The position numbers and the translations under genes are program-made. DNA of 33,950 nucleotides from Actinomadura sp. 7K507 (lineage in GTDB: Bacteria; Actinomycetota; Actinomycetes; Streptosporangiales; Streptosporangiaceae). The stretch lies in NCBI RefSeq assembly GCF_004348425.1, contig NZ_SMKK01000088.1:1-33950 (forward strand), in the 5' to 3' direction. The notes beneath the pieces are model-generated. The model was not told the DNA's origin. It saw nothing but the letters and a program-made list of their open reading frames with translations, and ran no database searches. This document shows positions 8,306 to 15,421 of this stretch, in pieces (position 1 is the stretch's first letter; each line of letters starts with the position of its first letter).

Positions 8306-9286
8306 CTAGCCCGCCGGCCGCAGCGCGCGGACCAGGGCGGAGGCGGCCTTGGCGATCGCCGCGGGGTCCTCGGTGCCGTCCGCCGCCCGCCGGTTGGTCG
8401 TGACGACGATGATCAGCGGTGCCTCGCCGGACGGCGGCCAGGCGATCGCCGTGTCGTTCGCGGTGCCGTAGACGCCGCCCGTGCCGGTCTTGTTGCCGGC
8501 CGTCCAGCCTTCCGGCAGCCCGGCCCGGATGCGGTCGGCGCCCGACTCGGTGGCCTTCATCCAGCCGATCAGGCGGGTCCGGTCGGCGGGTGCGAGCGCG
8601 TTCCCGGTGGTGAGCGTCCGGAGGCCGTGGGCCCAGCCCCGCGGCACGAGGGTGTCGCGGACCTCGCCGGGCTTCCAGTCGTTGGCCTCGGGCTCCCAGC
8701 GGTCATGCCGGCTGTGCCGGTCGCCGAGCGAGCGGAAGAACGCGGTGTCCCCGGCGGGGCCGCCGATCTGCTTCAGCACCAGGTTGGCGGCGGTGTTGTC
8801 GCTGACGACGATCGCCGCGCGGCACAGTTCGGCGACGGTCATGCCTGTCTTCACGTGCTTTTCGGTGACGGGGGAGTGGTCGACAAGGTCGGACTCCTTG
8901 TAGCGGATGACACGGTCCATCAGGCCGGGGTCCGAGCGGCGGGCCTTCTGCAGGACCGCGCCGCACACCACGGCCTTGAACGTGGACAGGAAGGGGAAAC
9001 GCTCGCCGGCGCGGTATCCGACGGCCCGCCCGTCGCCGGTGTCGATGGCATACGCGCCGATGCGCACCTGGCGGTTCTTTTCGAGTGCGCGGAACTCCTT
9101 GTCGACCGCGCCCTGGGACGGGGCGGCGGCACGCTCCGGCGACGCTTGCAGCCCGCCGGTGGCGCTCTTCGGGGTCGCGTTCCCGGTCTCCGGGCCGCCG
9201 CCGCATCCGGCGGACGAGCCGAGGAGGGAGAGCGCGAGGCCGGTGGCCCCGAGGACGGTCCTGAATCGGGCTGATCTTGTTCGCAT
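8306..9286 (-). CDS. Class A beta-lactamase, lipoprotein
   Basis: 326 residues from the ATG at 9286. The N-terminus is a lipoprotein signal: basic MRTRSARFR, a hydrophobic core, then lipobox SAGC with Cys28. The mature part carries all class A elements: STFK (Ser101, Lys104), SDN (Ser162-Asn164), EPEAN (Glu198 as the Glu166 equivalent and Asn202 as the Asn170 equivalent) and KTG (Lys266). It is therefore very likely an active enzyme that hydrolyses beta-lactams at the outer face of the membrane. No strong Shine-Dalgarno is seen before the ATG; an in-frame TTG at 9322 would put extra residues before the signal and is less likely. The MFS transporter follows seven bases downstream. A palindrome 33-48 bases upstream may be an operator. 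Confidence 0.92.
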   Translation of the reverse strand: MRTRSARFRTVLGATGLALSLLGSSAGCGGGPETGNATPKSATGGLQASPERAAAPSQGAVDKEFRALEKNRQVRIGAYAIDTGDGRAVGYRAGERFPFLSTFKAVVCGAVLQKARRSDPGLMDRVIRYKESDLVDHSPVTEKHVKTGMTVAELCRAAIVVSDNTAANLVLKQIGGPAGDTAFFRSLGDRHSRHDRWEPEANDWKPGEVRDTLVPRGWAHGLRTLTTGNALAPADRTRLIGWMKATESGADRIRAGLPEGWTAGNKTGTGGVYGTANDTAIAWPPSGEAPLIIVVTTNRRAADGTEDPAAIAKAASALVRALRPAG

Positions 9287-9318
9287 ACGGCGAGCACACC
9301 AGTCCGCCACGACGATGT

Positions 9319-9348
9319 CCAATATTGATATTGGGCCCGGATCAATAT
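9319..9348. promoter_or_regulatory. AT-rich palindrome upstream of the lipoprotein beta-lactamase
   Basis: CCAATAT-TG-ATATTGG (9319-9334) is a perfect inverted repeat with 7-base arms. A further ATCAATAT follows at 9341-9348; it is the reverse complement of the bases at 9322-9329. The site lies 33-62 bases upstream of the ATG at 9286, where a promoter and operator are expected. It shares ATTGATAT with the repeats next to lysR (5240-5278), which suggests one regulator for both promoters. Confidence 0.5.
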
Positions 9349-9439
9349 GATCGCGGATATAAGTGCCGCATGAGCTGCGGGTACGTCCGGCGCTACGGCC
9401 GGTCCCGGTGCTTGAAGAACCTGTGGGCCGGGCTTCCGG

Positions 9440-10453
9440 TCACCGGGCGGGTGGAGCCGTGGAATCGCGGACGATCAGCTCGCCGGGAAGGACGCGGGGA
9501 GCCGGGTGGCCGCCGGACAGGAGGTCGAGCAGGGCCGTCATGCCCTGCGCGCCCAGCTCCTCGGCGGGGAGCCGGACGGTGGTCAGCTCGGGTTCCAGCG
9601 CGGTGGCGAGCAGCACGTCGTCGACCCCGGTGACCGACAGGTCGGCCGGGATGTCGAGTCCGCGCGCCCGCGCCGCCTTGTACGCGCCCGCGGCGATCAG
9701 GTCGTCGTCGCAGACGAGCGCGGTCGGCCGGTCGGGGCCGTCCAGCAGCCGCCCGGCGGCGTCCTTGGCCGAGGTGACGTCGATCGCGCAGGCGGACCGG
9801 GTCAGCCGCCCGCCGGGCAGCGCCGCGACCGCGGCGGAGAGCGCGTCGCCGCGAGCGTGGAACGTCCACTGGTCGACCGCGGCGGCCACGTGCCCGATCC
9901 GCCGGTGCCCGAGCCCGGCGAGATGCGCGACGATCGCCCGCGCCCCGTCGGCGACCCCGAAGTCGACCGTGGGGACGTAGTCGTCCGTGCGGGGGGCGTG
10001 GGGGCCGCTGTCGAGCATCACGGCGGGGGTTTCGCGGAAATCGCCGAGGGCTTCCACGGCCATGGAGGACGCGAGGATGCCGTCGATGGCCTCGTTCTGG
10101 GCGCCGAAGGGGCTGTCGGCGGGGCCTGCCGCGTCGTCCGGCCAGGTCGAGACGACGACGCCGAAGCCGTGCCGGGCGGCTACCCGGGCCGCGCCCGTGT
10201 AGACCGGGCCGAAGAACGGCGCGGTCAGGGTCGGGACGAGCAGCAGGACGGTCCGGGTGGTGCCGAGCCGCAGGTTCCGGGCCGCCTGGTTGGGGCGGTA
10301 GCCGAGGCGTTCGGCGGCGTCGCGGACGCCGCGCGCGGTGGCGGGGGAGACCCGGCCCTCCCACTTGCCGCCCAGCACGAGCGAGACCGTGGACTGCGAT
10401 ACCCCGGCCTCCTGAGCCACGTCCTTGCTGGTGGGACGGCCGGCTAACGACAC
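9440..10453 (-). CDS. LacI-family transcriptional regulator
   Basis: 337 residues from a GTG at 10453 with AGGAGG seven bases upstream. The N-terminus is a LacI helix-turn-helix (TSKDVAQEAGVSQSTVSLVLGG) with a hinge helix around SPATARGVRDAAERLGYRPNQAARNLR. A periplasmic-binding-protein-like effector domain follows (PFFGPVYTGAARVAARHGF ... ALVCDDDLIAAGAYKAARARGLDIPADLSVTGVDD). LacI proteins usually bind sugars or nucleosides and repress neighbouring uptake or catabolic genes. Here the only obvious partner is the divergent MFS gene, and two 16-bp palindromes lie between them. The ligand is unknown. Confidence 0.95.
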   Translation of the reverse strand: MSLAGRPTSKDVAQEAGVSQSTVSLVLGGKWEGRVSPATARGVRDAAERLGYRPNQAARNLRLGTTRTVLLLVPTLTAPFFGPVYTGAARVAARHGFGVVVSTWPDDAAGPADSPFGAQNEAIDGILASSMAVEALGDFRETPAVMLDSGPHAPRTDDYVPTVDFGVADGARAIVAHLAGLGHRRIGHVAAAVDQWTFHARGDALSAAVAALPGGRLTRSACAIDVTSAKDAAGRLLDGPDRPTALVCDDDLIAAGAYKAARARGLDIPADLSVTGVDDVLLATALEPELTTVRLPAEELGAQGMTALLDLLSGGHPAPRVLPGELIVRDSTAPPAR

Positions 10454-10510
10454 GGGTGCCTCCTGCGGGCGGATCGGAACGGAAATAAGACTAGAGCGGA
10501 GCCGCCCTCA

Positions 10511-10547
10511 AGTGGTACGTATGACTCGGCAAGTAATACGTATGACT
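10511..10547. promoter_or_regulatory. Tandem 16-bp palindromic operator, consensus AGTnnTACGTAnnACT
   Basis: Two copies, AGTGGTACGTATGACT (10511-10526) and AGTAATACGTATGACT (10532-10547), start 21 bases apart, which is two helical turns. Both are palindromic at the outer AGT/ACT and inner TACGTA positions with a central CG. LacI-family operators such as PurR sites are typically 16 bp with a central CG, so the divergent LacI-type protein is the natural candidate. The sites end 22 bases before the MFS start and about 58 bases from the regulator start. Confidence 0.65.
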
Positions 10548-10568
10548 GCGATCTTGCGGGGGCCATCT

Positions 10569-11774
10569 ATGCGCGGCTATGTCGTCTTCCTGCGGAGGCC
10601 GTACGCGGGAAGGCTGCTCGGCGGCACCCTCCTCGGGCGGCTGCCGAACGGGATGGGGATGCTCGCCGTGGTGCTCCACATCCGCGCGGACGGCGGCGGA
10701 TACGCCCTCGCCGGGACGCTCGCCGCGATCCTCGGCCTCGCGACGGCCGCGGGCCAGCCCGTCCTCGGCCGCGTCATGGACCGGTTCGGCCAGCCGCCCG
10801 TCCTGCTCCCGGCGGCCTGCGCGTCCGCCGGGGGCTTCGGGCTGCTCGCCGTCGCCGGCGCCGGACCGCTGCCGGTGTCCGTCATCGCCGTGGTCATCGC
10901 CGGGTTCGCCACACCGCCGCTGGAGGCGGGGCTGCGCGCCCTCTGGCCGGACGTCCTGGACGGCCAGGAGCAGGTCGACGCCGCCTACGCGCTCGACGCG
11001 GCCTCCCAGGAGATCCTCTTCACCGTCGGCCCGCTGATCGTCGTCGCCGCGGCCGTCCTGAACACCGAGGCCGCGCTGCTGCTCACCGGCGCGTTCGGCA
11101 TCGCCGGAACCCTGGTCGTCGTGCTGTCCGGGCCGTCGCGCCGATGGCGGAGCGAGCCGCGCGCCGCCGACTGGGCGGGGCCGCTGCGCTCTCCGGGGCT
11201 GCGGATCCTGCTGCTGTCGCTCGCCTGCGCGGGCATCGCGCTCGGCGTCTACGCCGTGGCCGTCGTCGCCTACGCCGAACGGTACGGCCGCGACCTGGCG
11301 TCCGGGCTGCTGCTGGCGTGCATGGCGGGCGGCGCGCTGGCCGGCGGCCTCGTCTACGGCGCCCGGCCGTGGGCGGGCGAGCCGCACCGGCGGCTGCCGT
11401 GGCTGCTCGCCGCGCTTGCCGCCGGATACGTCCCGCTGGTCCTCGCGCCCGGCCTCCCGGTCATGTCGGTGCTCGCGTTCGTCAGCGGCGTCTTCCTCGC
11501 ACCCGTGCTGGCGTGCAGCTTCGCGCTCGTCGACCGGCTCGCGCCGACCGGGACCGTCACCGAGGCGTTCGCGTGGGTCGTCGCGGCGGTCGGCGCGGGC
11601 ACCTCCGTCGGCTCCCTCGTCTCCGGCATCGGGCAGGAAGCCGGGGGTGTCTCCGGCGCGTTCGCCGGGGCCGGCGTCGGCGGCGTCCTCGCCCTGGTGC
11701 TCTGCCTCCTCGGCGCCCGCACGCTCCGTCCCCGTGCCGCCGCCCCGGCCGTCACCGCCGAGGCCGCCACCTGA
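10569..11774 (+). CDS. MFS transporter, divergent from LacI-type regulator
   Basis: 401 residues from the ATG at 10569 (weak GGGGG upstream). The open frame extends further upstream, but earlier starts fall inside the palindromic operators. The protein starts MRGYVVFLRRPYAGRLLGG and has about twelve hydrophobic segments with a motif-A-like GRVMDRFGQPP loop and the sequence TPPLEAGLRALWPDVL. That Arg/Leu-rich PPLEAGLRALWP region is typical of actinobacterial MFS proteins of unknown substrate. The putative operators immediately upstream suggest repression by the LacI-family protein. It ends 12 bases before the convergent mannosyltransferase gene. Confidence 0.88.
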   Translation: MRGYVVFLRRPYAGRLLGGTLLGRLPNGMGMLAVVLHIRADGGGYALAGTLAAILGLATAAGQPVLGRVMDRFGQPPVLLPAACASAGGFGLLAVAGAGPLPVSVIAVVIAGFATPPLEAGLRALWPDVLDGQEQVDAAYALDAASQEILFTVGPLIVVAAAVLNTEAALLLTGAFGIAGTLVVVLSGPSRRWRSEPRAADWAGPLRSPGLRILLLSLACAGIALGVYAVAVVAYAERYGRDLASGLLLACMAGGALAGGLVYGARPWAGEPHRRLPWLLAALAAGYVPLVLAPGLPVMSVLAFVSGVFLAPVLACSFALVDRLAPTGTVTEAFAWVVAAVGAGTSVGSLVSGIGQEAGGVSGAFAGAGVGGVLALVLCLLGARTLRPRAAAPAVTAEAAT

Positions 11775-11786
11775 CCCCGGCGGGCG

Positions 11787-13475
11787 TCAGACCCAGGACT
11801 GGAACCAGATCCGCTGGTCCCAGTCGTCGTAGGGGATCGTGTCGGCGGACAGGATCGGGTGGAAGTACGCGAAGTTCGCCAGCACCACCAGCATGAACGC
11901 CCCCGCGACCGCCGCGCCGACCAGCCGCCGCATCCCCGCCGACGGGACGGGTTCCGGCGTGTGCGTCCCGCCCTCCCCGTGCGGGACGGAATCCGGCGTG
12001 TGCGCTCCGCCCTCCCCGAGCGGGTCGTGTCCACCGGGACGCACGGCATGCGCGCCCGCCACTCCGGCGGGCGCGGGTCCTATCAGATACCCGAGCACGA
12101 GGACGACCGCGAGCACCATGAACGGGATCAGGGGCGTCGCGTAGAACAGGAACATCGTGCGCTCGTTGAACGCCGAGGGGAACCAGGTCAGCCAGCCCGC
12201 CGCGAACGCGAGCAGGATCGCCCCGGCCCGCCAGTCCCGCAGCATGACCCAGATGAACGCGACGACGATCAGCGCGGCCAGCGCGCCCCACCACAGCGCG
12301 GGCGTGCCGATCCCGAGGATCTCGCGGGAGCAGCGCCCCGCGTCGCCGCACGCGTTCTTCGGCTCGGTGTAGAAGAACGCGACCGGACGCCGCAGGATCG
12401 GCCAGTCCCACGGCCACGACTGGTACGGGTGATCGTCGTCCAGGCCGCTGTGGAAGCCGAGTATCTGCCCGTGGTAGCGCCACAGGTCCGGCAGGGCCTC
12501 GAACGGCCGCCACAGCACGAAGCCGGACGCGTCGCCGCGCCCCCAGCCGCCCGGCTTGAAGATCCAGCCCCACCAGGTCGCCACGTAGGTCACCAGCCCG
12601 ACCACGACGAGCTGGAAGAACGCGGGGACGGCCTCCAGCCGCATCGTCCCGGCGAACGGCGCCCGGACCCCGGCCGCGCGGCGGGCGCCGTAGTCCCACA
12701 GCACGACCATCAGCCCGAACGCGGCGACGTAGAAGACGCCCGTCCACTTGGTGGCGCAGGCCAGGCCGAGGCAGACCCCCGCGGCGTACCGCCAGCCGTG
12801 CGCGAGGAACGGCCCGTGAACCGAGGTGTCCCCGCCTTCGATCTTCTCGGCGAGGACGCGGCGGGAGCGGTCCCGGTCGTTCACCAGGCAGGCGAACCCG
12901 GCGAGGATCCAGAACATCACGAAGACGTCCAGCAGCGCGGTCCGGCTGGTCACGAAATGCAGGCCGTCCAGCGCCAGCAGCAGTCCGGCGGCGCAGCCCA
13001 GCAGCGTCGAGCCGGTCATCCGGCGGGCGAGCCGGCACAGGATCAGCACCGACAGCGTCCCGAGGAGGGCGGGCATGAACCGCCATCCGAACGGCGTCGC
13101 GCCGAACATCCACTCGCCGATCGCGATCATCCACTTGCCGAACGGCGGATGCGCCACGAACGCGGCGCCGTTGGCCCAGATGTTCGCGTCCGGGTCGGCG
13201 ATGAGCATCTTGTCGGCGTTCTCGACGGTGTTGTGCTCCCAGCCGAACTCCAGCAGGGCCAGCGCGTCCTTGGCGTAGTAGGTCTCGTCGAACACGACGG
13301 CCTTCGGCGTCCCCAGCCCGTCGAAGCGCAGGTAGCCCGCGAACAGCGTCACCAGCAGCGCGCCGAGCCAGGCCAGCGGCCGGCTGCCCGGGATCGCGGG
13401 CGCGAGCCAGTCCCGGAGCGGGGGCCTGCGCCGCGACCCGACGGCCGAGGCGGGAACCAGATCCGTCGTAGCCAT
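11787..13475 (-). CDS. pmt: Dolichyl/polyprenyl-phosphate-mannose--protein mannosyltransferase (PMT family, GT39)
   Basis: 562 residues, polytopic. The first extracytoplasmic loop has VVFDETYYAKD with the Asp-Glu pair characteristic of PMT enzymes, followed by AHPPFGKWMI and TSRTALLDVFVMF, both typical of the family. The enzyme moves mannose from polyprenyl-phosphate-mannose to Ser/Thr of secreted proteins at the outer face of the membrane; Rv1002c of M. tuberculosis is the model. Near the C-terminus (about residues 485-511) is a soluble insert of two 13-residue repeats (GEGGxHTPxxVPx), unlike the conserved core. Transcription seems leaderless: TAAACT lies six bases before the ATG. The gene is divergent from rsmI, the same order as in mycobacteria. 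Confidence 0.95.
   Translation of the reverse strand: MATTDLVPASAVGSRRRPPLRDWLAPAIPGSRPLAWLGALLVTLFAGYLRFDGLGTPKAVVFDETYYAKDALALLEFGWEHNTVENADKMLIADPDANIWANGAAFVAHPPFGKWMIAIGEWMFGATPFGWRFMPALLGTLSVLILCRLARRMTGSTLLGCAAGLLLALDGLHFVTSRTALLDVFVMFWILAGFACLVNDRDRSRRVLAEKIEGGDTSVHGPFLAHGWRYAAGVCLGLACATKWTGVFYVAAFGLMVVLWDYGARRAAGVRAPFAGTMRLEAVPAFFQLVVVGLVTYVATWWGWIFKPGGWGRGDASGFVLWRPFEALPDLWRYHGQILGFHSGLDDDHPYQSWPWDWPILRRPVAFFYTEPKNACGDAGRCSREILGIGTPALWWGALAALIVVAFIWVMLRDWRAGAILLAFAAGWLTWFPSAFNERTMFLFYATPLIPFMVLAVVLVLGYLIGPAPAGVAGAHAVRPGGHDPLGEGGAHTPDSVPHGEGGTHTPEPVPSAGMRRLVGAAVAGAFMLVVLANFAYFHPILSADTIPYDDWDQRIWFQSWV
11944..12021. repeat. In-frame 39-bp tandem repeat inside the mannosyltransferase gene
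   Basis: Two 39-base units (11944-11982 and 11983-12021) differ at only a few positions and keep the reading frame. They encode two Gly/Glu/His/Pro-rich 13-mers lying between transmembrane segments. This looks like a recent in-frame duplication in a tolerant loop. Confidence 0.8.
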
Positions 13476-13481
13476 CCTGGG

Positions 13482-13487
13482 AGTTTA
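13482..13487 (-). promoter_or_regulatory. -10 box (TAAACT) of the mannosyltransferase gene
   Basis: Read on the minus strand, TAAACT ends six bases before the ATG at 13475, and no ribosome site is present. Transcription would start at or next to the A of the start codon, giving a leaderless message. Confidence 0.55.
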
Positions 13488-13532
13488 GGGCGTCCCCGGA
13501 ACGCGGATGAGACGCCCGCGAGCACCCGGTGG

Positions 13533-13538
13533 GACAAT
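13533..13538 (+). promoter_or_regulatory. -10 box (GACAAT) of rsmI
   Basis: GACAAT ends seven bases before the GTG at 13546, and there is no Shine-Dalgarno. This fits a leaderless transcript beginning at the GTG. Confidence 0.5.
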
Positions 13539-13545
13539 GCGGCGC

Positions 13546-14385
13546 GTGAGTGGGAACCTGCTGCTGGGGGCGGCGCCGATCGGGCGGGCGGAGGACGCGT
13601 CCGCGCGTTTGCGGGCGGCGCTGGCCGGGACTCCGGTGATAGCGGCGGAGGACACCCGCAGGCTGCGCAGGCTGGCGGGCGACCTCGGCGTCGAGCTCAC
13701 CGCCCGCGTCGTGTCCTACTACGACCAGAACGAGAAGGCCAGGACGGCGGAACTGCTGGCGGAGCTGCTGGCCGGGCGGGACGTCCTGGTGATCACCGAC
13801 GCGGGGATGCCGGGCGTGTCCGATCCCGGGTACCGGCTCGTCCGGGCCGCCGTCGCCGAACAGGTGCCGGTCTCGGTGCTGCCCGGACCGTCCGCCGTCA
13901 CGACCGCGCTGGTCGTGTCGGGCCTGCCCGCGGACCGGTTCTGCTTCGAGGGCTTCCCGCCGCGCAAGCCGGGCGAGCGGTCCCGGCGGCTGGAGGCGCT
14001 GGCCGCCGAGCCGCGCACGATGGTGTTCTTCGAGTCGCCGCGCCGGCTGCCCGTCACGCTCACGGCCATGGCGGACGCGTTCGGCGCGGACCGCCAGGCC
14101 GCCGTCTGCCGGGAGCTGACCAAGACCTACGAGGAGGTCCGCCGGGGGACGCTCGGCGAGCTCGCCGCATGGGCCGCGGACGGTGTCCGCGGCGAGATCA
14201 CGGTGGTGGTCGGCGGCGCGCCCGAGCCGGAGGGGCTCTCGGACCCGGCCGACCTGGCGGCCGTGGTCGCCGAACGGGTGGACGCCGGAACGCCCCGCAA
14301 GCAGGCCATCGCGGACGTCGCCAAGGAGAACCGCACCCCGAAGCGCGTCGTCTACGACGCCGTCGTCCAGTCCAGGAAGAAGTAG
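13546..14385 (+). CDS. rsmI: 16S rRNA (cytidine1402-2'-O)-methyltransferase RsmI
   Basis: 279 residues from the GTG at 13546, close to the usual RsmI length. The tetrapyrrole-methylase fold is clear: LLLGAAPIGRAEDAS (N-terminal motif), VIAAEDTRRLRRL, VLVITDAGMPGVSDPGYRLV, LPGPSAVTTALVVSGL, FFESPRRL, CRELTKTYEE and GEITVVVGG. It transfers a methyl group from S-adenosylmethionine to the ribose of C1402 in the decoding centre of 16S rRNA. In-frame codons further upstream include an ATG at 13537 that overlaps the -10 box, so the GTG is preferred. The gene is divergent from the mannosyltransferase, as in mycobacteria. The stop codon lies inside a 17-bp tandem duplication. Confidence 0.96.
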   Translation: MSGNLLLGAAPIGRAEDASARLRAALAGTPVIAAEDTRRLRRLAGDLGVELTARVVSYYDQNEKARTAELLAELLAGRDVLVITDAGMPGVSDPGYRLVRAAVAEQVPVSVLPGPSAVTTALVVSGLPADRFCFEGFPPRKPGERSRRLEALAAEPRTMVFFESPRRLPVTLTAMADAFGADRQAAVCRELTKTYEEVRRGTLGELAAWAADGVRGEITVVVGGAPEPEGLSDPADLAAVVAERVDAGTPRKQAIADVAKENRTPKRVVYDAVVQSRKK

Positions 14386-14424
14386 CGGGCCTGAAGAAGT
14401 AGCGGGCCTGGTGAAGTAATCGCC
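14376..14424. repeat. 17-bp tandem repeat spanning the rsmI stop codon
   Basis: GAAGAAGTAGCGGGCCT occurs perfectly at 14376-14392 and 14393-14409, followed by a degenerate partial copy to about 14424. The first copy contains the last codons and the TAG stop of rsmI, so the duplication repeats the stop codon downstream. Confidence 0.85.
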
Positions 14425-14470
14425 GCCGGGGCGATGCGACCGGCGGTACGGGGGAATAACACCCATTGTT

Positions 14471-14512
14471 GGTGTTTGGCATACGGCGTTTGGAATGCGG
14501 CGTTTGGCATAC
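14471..14512. repeat. 14-bp tandem repeat, three copies, upstream of the zinc-ribbon gene
   Basis: Three adjacent 14-mers: GGTGTTTGGCATAC, GGCGTTTGGAATGC and GGCGTTTGGCATAC. They end 20 bases before the ATG of the small zinc-ribbon gene and are relatively AT-rich for this genome. They could be a set of regulator sites or a simple slippage array. Confidence 0.75.
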
Positions 14513-14532
14513 CCGGGCGTACCGAGGGGGTG

Positions 14533-14841
14533 ATGGGCGTGCGGGAGGCATGGTCGAGCCATGAGACCTGGGTCTTCGAGTGCCGGAACTGCTCGACTTA
14601 CTGGAAGGAGGAGCTGGAGGTACGACACTGCGGTGACGGGCACGGGAACGCGGCCGTCATCTACGAGCGCGGCGGGCACCCCTGCATGACGCCCTGGCTG
14701 GATCGCTCCTGCCCCCGCTGCCAGAGCCAGAACGTCAAGGCGCTGTCCGCGACGCGGGGCGAGAAGGAGGAGATCCCGAAGGCCCGCGGCGGCGAGGACG
14801 TGGCGATGGTGTTCCACCTCCGCCGCGTGCACGCCTGGTAA
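14533..14841 (+). CDS. Small zinc-ribbon-like protein, unknown function
   Basis: 102 residues. An ATG at 14533 (with an adjacent in-frame GTG at 14530) follows a GAGGGGG run. Two CxxC knuckles, Cys17/Cys20 (ECRNCSTYW) and Cys60/Cys63 (SCPRCQSQ), with a basic and acidic region between them, suggest a zinc ribbon. Cys33 and Cys51 are extra. No signal peptide or membrane segment is visible. It ends with VFHLRRVHAW. Similar small Cys-rich proteins are common and unnamed in actinomycetes. Zinc binding is inferred from the spacing. Tandem repeats lie both upstream and downstream. Confidence 0.7.
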   Translation: MGVREAWSSHETWVFECRNCSTYWKEELEVRHCGDGHGNAAVIYERGGHPCMTPWLDRSCPRCQSQNVKALSATRGEKEEIPKARGGEDVAMVFHLRRVHAW

Positions 14842-14857
14842 CCGCCGCACCCCGTTC

Positions 14858-14960
14858 GAGCGCGGCCCTACCTGAGCTGCGGGGCCGACCCGAGGCGCTG
14901 GGCCTACCTGAGCCACGGCGCCTACCCGAGCGCGGTACCTACCCGAGCGCGGTACCTACT
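14858..14960. repeat. Degenerate 16-18-bp tandem array, split by the IS element
   Basis: Six units starting with GAG are visible: 14858-14873, 14874-14891, 14892-14909, 14910-14927, 14928-14944 and 14945-14960. The approximate consensus is GAGCnnCGGnGCCTACCY. A seventh unit continues after the IS630 element at 16633-16650, and that copy contains the stop codon of the minus-strand gene 16644-18545. The array fills the intergenic region between two converging genes. Confidence 0.75.
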
Positions 14961-14961
14961 A

Positions 14962-14990
14962 AGTGGTCTGCGCCGTAAGTTCCTCGGGGG
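14962..14990 (+). repeat. IS630 left terminal inverted repeat
   Basis: This 29-base repeat is matched in inverse orientation at 16604-16632 with two mismatches. Confidence 0.9.
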
Positions 14991-15000
14991 CTGAGCGCGG

Positions 15001-15321
15001 TCAGTTGCCGAGGTAGAGGCCGCAGGCGCAGTCGAGAGCTTCTTGTGGGGTGCCCGCGGTCATGCCGTTGGGCAAGATCTGGTTCTCGTATTTCCCGCTG
15101 CTGGCCAGGTAGAGGCCGAATCCCCAGGTTGAGGCCGATCCGCCGTAGCGGAGCCGGATGAGGGGCTGCCGGTGGCCGTCGGGCCGTTCTCCTTCGACGT
15201 AGGCGAACTGGCCGTGGTAGTGGATGTGCAGGTCACGCAGTTGGGGCCAGTGCTGGCGGGCGTGCGAGCGCAGCCGCTGGGCCAGTGAAGTCTTGGTCGA
15301 GGCAGGAATCGCAGGCGGCAT
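15001..15321 (-). CDS. IS-borne passenger protein of unknown function
   Basis: 106 residues from the ATG at 15321; the open frame extends upstream without a better start. It contains LAQRLRSHARQHWPQLRDLHIHYHGQF, then IRLRYGGSASTWGFGLYLASSGKYENQILPNG and a C-terminal CACGLYLGN. The sequence looks like a genuine compact protein with coding-type third-position GC. From memory, similar short proteins occur beside IS630 transposases in other actinomycetes. It lies wholly within the element, antisense to and upstream of the transposase, its stop only 10 bases from the left inverted repeat. Its role in transposition, if any, is unknown. Confidence 0.65.
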   Translation of the reverse strand: MPPAIPASTKTSLAQRLRSHARQHWPQLRDLHIHYHGQFAYVEGERPDGHRQPLIRLRYGGSASTWGFGLYLASSGKYENQILPNGMTAGTPQEALDCACGLYLGN

Positions 15322-15421
15322 GCGGCCATCTTGCCTGCTGCGGCGTGTCCGGCGTGGGTGCCGGGCACGGGCGGACAAGATCGGATCTCCCCGTTCACGA
15401 TCTTGTCCAGAAGGCTCTGCG

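Noticed and set aside
11752..14916. Long minus-strand open frame crossing the mannosyltransferase and rsmI genes
   Set aside because: It overlaps two strongly supported genes in other frames and has no motif. High GC alone explains the absence of stops.
14858..14960. CRISPR-like array
   Set aside because: The units are contiguous 16-18-bp tandem copies with no spacers, and there are no cas genes.
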